From NCBI GenBank assembly GCA_945872035.1, contig CAMBYA010000193.1:1-5277 (forward strand): 5,277 nucleotides of DNA, given 5' to 3'. The notes under the pieces were generated by a model. It had not been told where the DNA came from. It saw nothing but the letters and a program-made list of their open reading frames with translations, and made no database searches. The number at the start of each line of letters is the position of its first letter. Position 1 is the stretch's first letter. Positions 1-5,277 of this stretch are shown here, piece after piece. A program made the translations under genes and the position numbers. Source of the DNA: Rhizobium sp. Q54. GTDB taxonomy: Bacteria > Pseudomonadota > Alphaproteobacteria > SMXS01.

Positions 1-128
1 CCCAGCAGACCCAGTTGGTCGCGCTCAGGCAGCGTGAACGCCGTGCCCTTGTTGAGCAGCGGCTGGCCCAGCAGCTCGGCGCCGCGCAGGCTTGTCTGGT
101 AAACATTGCCTCGATGTCGGGTGTGCAT
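1..128 (-). CDS. NAD(P)-dependent malic enzyme, N-terminal fragment (runs off left edge)
   Basis: Malic enzyme oxidatively decarboxylates L-malate to pyruvate in the cytoplasm, producing NADH or NADPH. Only the first 42 residues are visible. Residues 22-41 contain the block QPLLNKGTAFTLPERDQLGL, which matches the conserved LNKGTAF...ER..LGL..LLP segment at the start of the malic enzyme N-terminal domain. It fits the MaeA/SfcA-type rather than the MaeB-type enzyme with a phosphotransacetylase tail, whose N-terminus differs. The ATG at 128 starts MHTRHRGNVYQTSLRG and gives the short leader usual for these proteins. No convincing Shine-Dalgarno sequence precedes it, so the start is only probable. 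The gene follows the acyl-CoA synthetase on the same strand after 124 bp, so co-transcription is possible but not shown. Cofactor preference cannot be judged because the Rossmann domain lies outside the window. Confidence 0.78.
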   Translation of the reverse strand, partial: MHTRHRGNVYQTSLRGAELLGQPLLNKGTAFTLPERDQLGLL

Positions 129-209
129 GCGCGCTTTCGCGATGGGAAAAACAGAGCCTAGGAGATGGTGATTGCAGTCCCGTTGCACGCGCAAAAAATC
201 GATGTCAGT

Positions 210-257
210 CCAAGGGCGGCATTAGCCCAAGGGTGCCATCAGCCAAAGCGCATCAGG
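210..257. repeat. Imperfect short tandem repeat in the synthetase-malic enzyme gap
   Basis: Two adjacent 17-bp units, CCAAGGGCGGCATTAGC (210-226) and CCAAGGGTGCCATCAGC (227-243), agree at 14 of 17 positions. A third, shorter and more degenerate unit (about 244-257, CAAAGCGCATCAGG) overlaps the stop codon of the acyl-CoA synthetase. Read on the minus strand, each unit carries a TGATG or TAATG element. The rest of the 129-252 gap shows an A6 run at 193-198 but no convincing rho-independent terminator: the only nearby stem, GGGC/GCCC, is four base pairs. The repeat may be remnant slippage at the gene end. No function is inferred. Confidence 0.5.
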
Positions 258-1815
258 CCGGATCGGACCAGTACGGCTCGCGCAGCGCCCGCTTGATCAC
301 CTTGCCGAGCGCGTTGCGGGGAAACTCGGCCCGCATCTCCACCGCCGACACCCGCTGCGGTTTGGCCAGGCGCTGGTTCGCCCATTCCCGGATTGCCTCG
401 CCGTCCGCCGCCGCGCCGGCCCGGCCGATCACCAGCGCCAGCGGCGTCTCGCCCCACTTGTCGTGCGGAATACCGATGACGGTCACATCCGACACGTCCG
501 GATGGCCGCCGATCACCTGCTCGATGTCGGCGGGAAACACGTTGAAGCCGCCAGAGATGATCATGTCCTTCTTGCGGTCGAGGATGGTGAGGAATCCGTC
601 CTCGTCGAACCGGCCGATATCGCCCGATCTGATCCACGCGCGGCCCATGTCGTCGTGCCAGACCAGTTCGGCGGTGGCGTCCGGACGCTTGTGGTAACCG
701 GTCATCACGCCGCCGCCGCGTGCCACGATCTCGCCGGTCCCGCCGAACGGAAGCGCATTGCCGTCGCCGTCGATCACGTCGATGTCGAAGCCGATCACCG
801 GGGTGCCGACCGACCCCCATTTGGCTTCCGCATCCTCGGGCTTGATCATGGTCGCCGCGCCTTCCGAATAGCCGTAGAGCTCGTGGATGCCGGGTCCCAT
901 GCGGGCGATGACCTGCTTCTTGGTGTCGATCCGGAGCGGCGACCCGGCGGACAGCATCACCTCCAGGCTCGACAGATCGGCGCCGTCCAGCGCCGGATGC
1001 TCCAGGGTGACGATGTACTGGGTCGGCACCATGAAGGTATGGGTGATGCGCTCGCGCCCGACGGTGCCGAGGAACGCCTGCGGCGTGAACGACGGCAGGA
1101 TGTGCAGCGTGCCGCCGACGAACAGCACCGGCAGCGCCATCAGCCAGGTGCCGTTCGAGTAGAGCGCCGTGGTGACGAGCGCGCGGCTGCGGCGCGAGAA
1201 CCGCATCTCGATGGCGTTCGACCAGGCGAAGTGCAGCCGCGCCGCGTGGCTCATGACGATGCCCTTGGGCAGGCCCGTGGTGCCGGACGAATAGATGATG
1301 TTCACCTCGTCGGCGGGGTCGTAGGTGACGTCCGGCTCTGCGATGTCCTGTTCCGCCATCCAGCCGGCGAGGCCGCGCCAGCCGTCCGCCTCGAAGCCGT
1401 GGGCGAAGAAGCCGTTGCGGCGGATACGGGCAAGCCGGTCCATGACCGGCTCGATCAGTGCACGCGTGGCGGCGTCTGCGAACAGCACCTGCGCGCCCGA
1501 GTCCTCGACCATGCCGAGGATCTGCTCGGATGACAGCAGTGCCGAGACCGGCACCACGCAGGCGCCTGATTTGATGATCCCGTAGAGGACGGCGGCCATC
1601 TCGGCCGAGTTGGACATCACCACCGCGACCTTGTCGCCCTGGCCGGCGCCCAGCCCGAGCAGGCCGTTGGCGACCTGGTTCATGGCCGCGTTGAATTGCC
1701 GCCAACTCCAGCGCTCCGTGCCGCAGACCACCGCCTCGCGGTTTGGAAAGTGACGGGCGTGATTGGCCCAGACATGGGGCAGGAATGCGCTTGGCGCGTC
1801 GAGAATTTGCCGCAT
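253..1815 (-). CDS. AMP-forming acyl-CoA synthetase (ANL superfamily)
   Basis: A complete 520-residue class I adenylate-forming enzyme. It would activate a carboxylic acid with ATP to an acyl-adenylate, then transfer the acyl group to CoA in the cytoplasm. Visible motifs in order: phosphate-binding loop YSSGTTGLPKG (residues 175-185), LYGYSE (313-318, the usual YG.[ST]E motif), SGD (397-399, usually TGD; the Asp binds the ribose), hinge-region DRKKD (413-417), SGGFNVFPADIE (421-432) and PRNALGK (499-505), whose Lys505 is the expected adenylation lysine. Length is normal for medium/long-chain or aryl acyl-CoA ligases. The frame stays open 83 codons further upstream, but the ATG at 1815 is chosen because GGGGAG lies five bases before it, the protein then begins where family members do, and the extension overlaps the divergent TPR gene and lacks family character. 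Substrate cannot be assigned; a fatty or aromatic acid is likely. It is divergent from the TPR-oxygenase gene, and the malic enzyme follows downstream. Confidence 0.93.
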   Translation of the reverse strand: MRQILDAPSAFLPHVWANHARHFPNREAVVCGTERWSWRQFNAAMNQVANGLLGLGAGQGDKVAVVMSNSAEMAAVLYGIIKSGACVVPVSALLSSEQILGMVEDSGAQVLFADAATRALIEPVMDRLARIRRNGFFAHGFEADGWRGLAGWMAEQDIAEPDVTYDPADEVNIIYSSGTTGLPKGIVMSHAARLHFAWSNAIEMRFSRRSRALVTTALYSNGTWLMALPVLFVGGTLHILPSFTPQAFLGTVGRERITHTFMVPTQYIVTLEHPALDGADLSSLEVMLSAGSPLRIDTKKQVIARMGPGIHELYGYSEGAATMIKPEDAEAKWGSVGTPVIGFDIDVIDGDGNALPFGGTGEIVARGGGVMTGYHKRPDATAELVWHDDMGRAWIRSGDIGRFDEDGFLTILDRKKDMIISGGFNVFPADIEQVIGGHPDVSDVTVIGIPHDKWGETPLALVIGRAGAAADGEAIREWANQRLAKPQRVSAVEMRAEFPRNALGKVIKRALREPYWSDPA

Positions 1816-1876
1816 GGTCGCTCCCCGAAACCGGCTATGATGGTGAGGCAACCACAACCGGGACCGCCGGACAAGC
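1816..1876. promoter_or_regulatory. Divergent intergenic region with a possible plus-strand -10 box
   Basis: These 61 bp separate the start codons of the synthetase (minus) and the TPR-oxygenase (plus), so both promoters must lie here or overlap the coding starts. On the plus strand TATGAT at 1836-1841 matches the -10 consensus at five of six positions and would give a leader of roughly 30 bases. No good -35 box sits at the right distance. I see no clear minus-strand promoter and no convincing operator palindrome. Confidence 0.3.
1821..1826 (-). promoter_or_regulatory. Ribosome binding site of the acyl-CoA synthetase
   Basis: GGGGAG on the minus strand, five bases from the ATG at 1815. It supports this start over the longer open frame that reaches 2064. 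Confidence 0.6.
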
Positions 1877-3052
1877 ATGTCGAACCGCCAGCAGCGCAGG
1901 ATGCAGGAGAAGTCGCTCCGCAAGCAGCCGGGCGACGGCCAGCAACCGCTGGTGACGGCCGCGAACGCCCTGTCGGCGTTCCAGGCCGCGGTGCAATACC
2001 ACCGGACAAACCGGTTCCGCGAGGCCGAGACGCTGTACCGGCAATTGCTGGCGATCGATGCCAATCATATGGGCGCGCTCAGCGGCATGGGCATGATCGA
2101 GTTCCAGGCGGGAAACTACCAGGCCGCACTCGACATGGTGCAGCGCGCCATCGCGCTGGGCGCGTCGGAGCCCGGCTATTTCATGAATCTGGGCGCGGTC
2201 TGCGTGAAGCTGGGCCGGCCGGATGAGGCGGAAGCGGCGTTCCGCGAGGCCATCGCCCGCGATCCGCGCTACGGCGATCCCTATTACGACCTGGGAAATC
2301 TTTATCTGGCGCAAGGCAGGGCAGGCGACGCCGTTGCCGTGTTCGACGCCTGCATGGCGGCGCGGGGGCGGGACTATCACGCACTCGCCTACCAGGCTCA
2401 CGCACTGGCCGAGGCCGGGCGTCTCGAGGAGGCGGGCCGCCTGCTCGACTTCGACACCTATGTGAAGACCCGGACGTTCGAGCCGCCGGACGGCTTCGCC
2501 GACCTGGCCGCCTTCAACAAGGCGCTTGGCCGCTACATCAAGACCCACCCGACGCTACAGGGGAATGTCATGTCGACCGAGAACGGCCGGCACACCGGCG
2601 AACTGATCAAGCCGCCGCTCGGACCCATGGAGGGCATGGTGGCGCGCATCGACGAGGCGGTGCGCTGGTACAAGTCGCAGCTTCCCGACGATCCCACCCA
2701 TCCGGCCGTTCGCTGGGCGCCGGAGCGCTGGCGGCTGACCGCCTGGGGCGTGGTCATGCACAACAGGGGACACGAGCGGCCGCACATCCATCCCAATGGC
2801 TGGCTCAGCGGCGTATTCTACCTGCAGCTCCCGGCCGTGATCGGCGACCCGGCGCGGCGCCCCGAAGGCTGGCTGGAATTCGGCAGGCCGACCGCCCACC
2901 TCAACGTCTCCGGCGGATTCGACATCCGGCAGTACCAGCCGGCCTATGGCCAGATGTTCCTGTTTCCCTCCTACTACTATCACGGCACCGTGCCTTTCCG
3001 CAGCGACGAGCGTCGGGTCTGCATTGCGTTCGACGTGGAGCCGCTCGCGTAG
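1877..3052 (+). CDS. TPR-repeat protein with C-terminal putative 2OG-Fe(II) oxygenase domain
   Basis: A 391-residue, apparently cytoplasmic protein with no signal peptide or membrane segment. A basic, Gln-rich N-terminus (1-25) precedes four 34-residue tetratricopeptide repeats (about 32-65, 66-99, 100-133, 134-167) and a partial fifth (168-192). These carry the usual small and aromatic TPR positions, such as NLGAVCVKLGRPDEAEAAF. Residues about 220-390 resemble the putative 2OG-Fe(II) oxygenase family (PF13759 type): PHIHPNGWLSGVFYL (302-316), G358 and FPSYYYHGTVPF (363-374), then RR (379-380) ten or eleven residues after His369. By analogy His303 or His305 and His369 would bind iron, and Arg379 or Arg380 would hold the 2-oxoglutarate carboxylate. 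A clear acidic ligand in an HxD/E arrangement is not seen, so catalysis is inferred from fold family only. The TPR part probably recruits a protein partner. The ATG start has only a weak CGGA ahead of it. The substrate is unknown. Confidence 0.85.
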   Translation: MSNRQQRRMQEKSLRKQPGDGQQPLVTAANALSAFQAAVQYHRTNRFREAETLYRQLLAIDANHMGALSGMGMIEFQAGNYQAALDMVQRAIALGASEPGYFMNLGAVCVKLGRPDEAEAAFREAIARDPRYGDPYYDLGNLYLAQGRAGDAVAVFDACMAARGRDYHALAYQAHALAEAGRLEEAGRLLDFDTYVKTRTFEPPDGFADLAAFNKALGRYIKTHPTLQGNVMSTENGRHTGELIKPPLGPMEGMVARIDEAVRWYKSQLPDDPTHPAVRWAPERWRLTAWGVVMHNRGHERPHIHPNGWLSGVFYLQLPAVIGDPARRPEGWLEFGRPTAHLNVSGGFDIRQYQPAYGQMFLFPSYYYHGTVPFRSDERRVCIAFDVEPLA

Positions 3053-3111
3053 TGGCGCGCTGCAATACCCGTCGGAATTGTTCGCAAGGCAAACACGATG
3101 GCGGTAACGAG

Positions 3112-3140
3112 TTTCCCATGCCGGACGACTCCGCTACTAT
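3112..3140 (+). promoter_or_regulatory. Weak candidate promoter for the cytochrome c gene
   Basis: TTTCCC (3112-3117) and TACTAT (3135-3140) are separated by 17 bp and match the sigma-70 consensus at three and four of six positions. The position, about 40 bp before the start codon, is sensible, but matches this poor arise by chance. The remainder of the 3053-3177 gap shows no terminator for the TPR gene and no other recognisable site. Confidence 0.2.
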
Positions 3141-3165
3141 CTCCGTCAAGCGCATGGAAACCTTT

Positions 3166-3170
3166 AGGGG
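3166..3170 (+). promoter_or_regulatory. Ribosome binding site of the cytochrome c gene
   Basis: AGGGG lies seven bases before the ATG at 3178. It decides the start against in-frame ATGs at 3118 and 3154, which would put hydrophilic residues ahead of the signal peptide. Confidence 0.6.
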
Positions 3171-3177
3171 AAAGCAT

Positions 3178-3636
3178 ATGAGATTTGCCGTTCGGTCCGC
3201 GTTGGTCGCTGGACTTCTGATGACTGTCGCACTGCCCAGCGCCTTTGCCGAGGACAAGGCCGAGGACGCCGTCAAGTACAGGGTGGCGCTGATGGACGTG
3301 GTCGGTGGCCACACCCAGTCGTTCTTCGCCCTCCTGCAGGGCAAGGTCAGCCATCCCGAGGATCTGGCCTGGCACGCCGACTCGCTCGCCGAGGCGTCCA
3401 AGCGGGTAAAGGGCGCCTTCACCCAGAACACCGCGGGCTCGGGCGTCAAGACCGAGTCCAAGGACGCCATCTGGGCGGCCGGCTCGGAATTCACCAAGCT
3501 GGCGGGCGACTTCGAGACGGCGGCAGCGGCGCTGTCGGCGGCGGTGAAGTCCAAGGATCAGGCGGCGATCGGCGCGGCGGCCAAGGGCATCGGCGCGTCT
3601 TGCAAGGGCTGCCACGACAAGTTCAAGGAAGATTGA
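3178..3636 (+). CDS. Exported class II cytochrome c (c'/c556 family)
   Basis: A 152-residue periplasmic electron-transfer haemoprotein. Residues 1-24 form a Sec signal peptide (MRFAVRS, then a hydrophobic core, ending SAFA before ED). The mature part of about 128 residues fits the four-helix-bundle class II c-type cytochromes (PF01322). The single haem motif CKGCH (142-146) is at the extreme C-terminus, as that class requires. His146 is the axial ligand, and the Cys pair would be attached to haem by the Ccm system after export. Met39, in helix 1 (YRVALMDVVGGH), is placed where low-spin c556 proteins carry the sixth ligand, so c556-like behaviour is more likely than a five-coordinate, NO-binding cytochrome c'. 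The gene lies 125 bp after the TPR gene and faces the cytochrome b561 gene across a 29-bp gap. A redox partnership with b561 is plausible but inferred from position alone. Confidence 0.92.
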   Translation: MRFAVRSALVAGLLMTVALPSAFAEDKAEDAVKYRVALMDVVGGHTQSFFALLQGKVSHPEDLAWHADSLAEASKRVKGAFTQNTAGSGVKTESKDAIWAAGSEFTKLAGDFETAAAALSAAVKSKDQAAIGAAAKGIGASCKGCHDKFKED

Positions 3637-3656
3637 TCCCGGCCAGCACTATCAGG

Positions 3657-3684
3657 CCAGCCAGGCTAGGCCAGCCAGGCTAGG
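3657..3684. repeat. Perfect 14-bp tandem duplication at the 3' end of the b561 gene
   Basis: CCAGCCAGGCTAGG occurs twice, at 3657-3670 and 3671-3684. It covers the last codons and the TAG stop (3668-3666) of the minus-strand cytochrome gene. Because 14 is not a multiple of three, the copies are read in different frames. Collapsing them to one copy would leave the same ...ALAWLA C-terminus ending at a TGA, so the duplication looks neutral for the protein. It is a direct repeat, not a hairpin terminator. Confidence 0.85.
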
Positions 3685-4373
3685 GCGGTGCCGACCGCGC
3701 CGCCCGTGACCGCCAGGATCAGCAAAGCCAGCCACAGGGGCCGGAACCGCAGGGTTTCGGCCCCTTCCACCGTGTCCCGACCGGTGATCATCGCGCCGAT
3801 CAGGTTCTGCCGTTTGACGACCAGGTAGAACAGCGCCGCCGCGATGTGAATGAAGAACACGATCATGAAGATCTCCCAGGCGTCGCCGTGCCAGTGGGCG
3901 AGGTCGTTCGCCAGGTCCTCGCCGATCATCCCGCTCAGCGGTCCTGCCGGTCCGGCGCCCATCAGGTCCTCGTCGGCGGCGAACAGGCCTATGAGCGGCA
4001 TGCCGAGCAGAAATCCCAGCATCAGCACGACCGACCAGCCGCCCACCGGATTGTGGCCGGCCGGGTGGGTCTTGCCGCGCGAGAACAGGCCGCCGAGATA
4101 GCGGACGACCGCAATCGGTCCCTTCAGGAAATGACCGAAGCGCGCGGTGGTGCTGCCGGCGAAACCCCAGACGATGCGGAACAGCACCAGCGCCAGGATG
4201 CTGCAGCCGCTCCATACGTGCAGGACGAAAGGATCCAAGCCGCCGGCGACCACCGGCTCGTCGAGATTCTCGCCGGTCCACCATTGCACGCCGACCAGCA
4301 GGATGATCAGCCCATGGAACAGGCGGATGGGCAGGTCCCAGACCCTGGATTTCACGCCGTTGGCATTCATCAT
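3666..4373 (-). CDS. Cytochrome b561-family inner-membrane dihaem protein
   Basis: A 235-residue integral membrane b-type cytochrome of the prokaryotic b561/hydrogenase cytochrome b group (PF01292 type). It is expected to pass electrons between quinol and periplasmic acceptors, or the reverse. The start VWDLPIRLFH is the typical VWD.P.R..HW signature. Hydrophobic segments lie at about 14-33, 50-71, 112-132, 165-187, with an extra C-terminal one at 212-233. Candidate haem ligands are His20 and His52 (32 apart) and His162 and His176 (14 apart). As I recall, Escherichia coli CybB shows the same spacings. His107 (GHNP) is also conserved-looking. The first ATG is at 4373, but a second at 4370 has better spacing from AGGAG (six bases rather than three), so the protein may be one residue shorter. 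It starts seven bases after the glpK stop, implying one transcript, and converges on the cytochrome c gene. Its physiological partner is unknown. Confidence 0.9.
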   Translation of the reverse strand: MMNANGVKSRVWDLPIRLFHGLIILLVGVQWWTGENLDEPVVAGGLDPFVLHVWSGCSILALVLFRIVWGFAGSTTARFGHFLKGPIAVVRYLGGLFSRGKTHPAGHNPVGGWSVVLMLGFLLGMPLIGLFAADEDLMGAGPAGPLSGMIGEDLANDLAHWHGDAWEIFMIVFFIHIAAALFYLVVKRQNLIGAMITGRDTVEGAETLRFRPLWLALLILAVTGGAVGTALAWLA

Positions 4374-4376
4374 GTG

Positions 4377-4383
4377 CTCCTCA
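4377..4383 (-). promoter_or_regulatory. Ribosome binding site of b561 overlapping the glpK stop codon
   Basis: On the minus strand TGAGGAG combines the glpK TGA (4383-4381) with the AGGAG that serves the following gene. Ribosomes ending glpK would be delivered directly to this site, so translational coupling is likely. Confidence 0.65.
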
Positions 4384-5277
4384 GGGATCGCTCAGTGCGC
4401 GTTTGACGGCCCGGTTCCAGCCGGCCAGCAGCCTGGCGCGTAGGTCGGGCGCCATGGCTGGATCGAAGCGCGCCTGCCGCCGCCACAGCCCTTCCACCTC
4501 CTCGGGCGAGGAAATCAGCCCATGGCCCAGCGCGGCCAGCAGTGCCGCGCCCAGCGCCGTTGTTTCGGTGGTATGCGGCCGTTCGACCGGCGCGGCGACC
4601 ACGTCGCTGAGGAATTGCAGCAGCCAGTCATTGGCTGCCATGCCGCCGTCGACCCGGATGGCGGCGACCGGCCCGGGATAATCCGCCCGCATGGCCGTGA
4701 GCAGGTCGTGGGTCTGGTAGCAGGCCGCTTCCAGCGCCGCCCGCGCCATGTGCGCTTTTCCGGTGTTGCGGGTCAGGCCGGTGATCAGGCCGCGCGCGTC
4801 CGGGTCCCACCATGGCGCGCCCAGGCCGGTGAAGGCCGGCACCATGTAGACGCCTTCGTTGTCGTCGATCGAGCTCGCTAGCGCGGCACTTTCCCCAGAA
4901 CTCTCGATGATGCCCAGCCCGTCGCGCAGCCACTGGATCGCCGCGCCGGCGATGAAGATGCTGCCTTCGAGCGCGTAGGTCGTCGTGCCGTTCACCCGGT
5001 AAGCCACCGTGGTCAGCAGCCGGTTGTGCGACGTGACGGCTTCGGTGCCGGTGTTGAGCAGGGCGAAACAGCCGGTGCCGTAGGTGCTCTTGATCATGCC
5101 GGGCCGCAGGCACGCCTGTCCGACCGTCGCCGCCTGCTGGTCGCCGGCCATGCCGCGGATCGGCAGCGTGCCGCCCAGCAGGCTGGTCTCACCCAATGGG
5201 CCGGCGCAGTCGGTGACTTCGGGGAGCAGCGCGCGCGGGATCCCCAGCACGGCGAGCAGCTCGTCGTCCCATTGCTG
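4381..5277 (-). CDS. glpK: Glycerol kinase, C-terminal 298 residues (N-terminus beyond right edge)
   Basis: Phosphorylates glycerol with ATP to sn-glycerol 3-phosphate in the cytoplasm, the entry step of glycerol use. The frame is open to the last base, beginning [21 protein letters not shown], so the gene continues past the edge. About 200 N-terminal residues are missing compared with the roughly 500-residue family length. Numbering the visible part from 1, motifs are AGDQQAA (44-50, with the catalytic-base Asp at 46), STYGTGCF (64-71), [19 protein letters not shown] (101-119), [18 protein letters not shown] (146-163), [14 protein letters not shown] (209-222) and the nucleotide-binding ALGAALLA (241-248). 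All match FGGY-family glycerol kinases closely. The region equal to the E. coli fructose-1,6-bisphosphate loop (GGKGGTR) is reduced to LLGGT (34-38), about three residues shorter, so that allosteric control is probably absent. The stop overlaps the ribosome binding site of the b561 gene. Confidence 0.96.
   Translation of the reverse strand, partial: QQWDDELLAVLGIPRALLPEVTDCAGPLGETSLLGGTLPIRGMAGDQQAATVGQACLRPGMIKSTYGTGCFALLNTGTEAVTSHNRLLTTVAYRVNGTTTYALEGSIFIAGAAIQWLRDGLGIIESSGESAALASSIDDNEGVYMVPAFTGLGAPWWDPDARGLITGLTRNTGKAHMARAALEAACYQTHDLLTAMRADYPGPVAAIRVDGGMAANDWLLQFLSDVVAAPVERPHTTETTALGAALLAALGHGLISSPEEVEGLWRRQARFDPAMAPDLRARLLAGWNRAVKRALSDP

Noticed and set aside
463..1533. 356-residue open frame antisense to the synthetase
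   Set aside because: Composition (His, Arg, Asp, Val rich with no domain) is that of an antisense shadow of a GC-rich gene; no start signal or family resemblance.
239..1705. 488-residue open frame on the minus strand inside the synthetase gene
   Set aside because: It is an Arg/Gly-rich out-of-frame shadow typical of high-GC genes. The overlapping frame carries all the ANL motifs.
1816..2064. 83-codon upstream extension of the synthetase
   Set aside because: It would overlap the divergent TPR gene and shows no family similarity, while the ATG at 1815 has a good ribosome binding site.
1835..2548. 237-residue open frame antisense to the TPR gene
   Set aside because: The plus-strand frame shows periodic 34-residue TPR units, so the antisense frame is a shadow.
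3052..3177. N-terminal extension of the cytochrome c from the GTG at 3052 or ATGs at 3118 and 3154
   Set aside because: These place hydrophilic residues before the signal peptide and have poorer ribosome binding sites than the ATG at 3178.
2901..3615. Two long minus-strand frames opposite the cytochrome c gene
   Set aside because: The plus strand encodes a clear signal peptide and CxxCH motif; the antisense frames are low-complexity Ala/Arg/Gly/Ser.
3637..3665. Bidirectional terminator between the convergent cytochrome genes
   Set aside because: The GGCCAG-rich stretch is made of direct, not inverted, repeats, and no T-tract follows.

Overview
The window is GC-rich with strong G/C preference at third codon positions and long spurious open frames on both strands. 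The protein families present are typical of Alphaproteobacteria: a TPR protein fused to a 2OG-Fe(II) oxygenase, a c556/c'-type cytochrome, a b561-type cytochrome, an MaeA-type malic enzyme and a fatty-acid-type acyl-CoA ligase. A member of that class, perhaps a Rhodospirillales-like organism, is my best guess. The lineage is inferred from family composition and not from a marker gene.

Layout, left to right. (1) The left edge holds the first 42 codons of a malic enzyme on the minus strand. (2) A 124-bp gap follows, carrying a short imperfect tandem repeat. (3) A complete 520-residue AMP-forming acyl-CoA synthetase lies on the minus strand. (4) A 61-bp divergent intergenic region separates it from a plus-strand gene for a 391-residue protein with an N-terminal TPR array and a C-terminal putative 2OG-Fe(II) dioxygenase domain. 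(5) After 125 bp comes a plus-strand gene for an exported 152-residue cytochrome of the c'/c556 class. (6) Convergent with it, on the minus strand, is a cytochrome b561-family membrane protein. Its 3' end carries a perfect 14-bp tandem duplication. (7) Seven bases upstream of that gene ends glycerol kinase (glpK), whose C-terminal 298 residues are visible and whose N-terminus is beyond the right edge. glpK and the b561 gene look translationally coupled.

Functionally the window is mostly central metabolism and redox: malate decarboxylation, carboxylic acid activation to CoA thioesters, glycerol phosphorylation, and a b-type plus a c-type cytochrome that could exchange electrons at the inner membrane and periplasm. 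I found no RNA gene, CRISPR array, insertion sequence, phage gene or obvious defence system. I do not see convincing evidence of a previously undescribed system. The most worthwhile leads are the TPR-oxygenase fusion, whose substrate is unknown, and the unusual glpK-cytochrome b561 coupling facing a c-type cytochrome gene.
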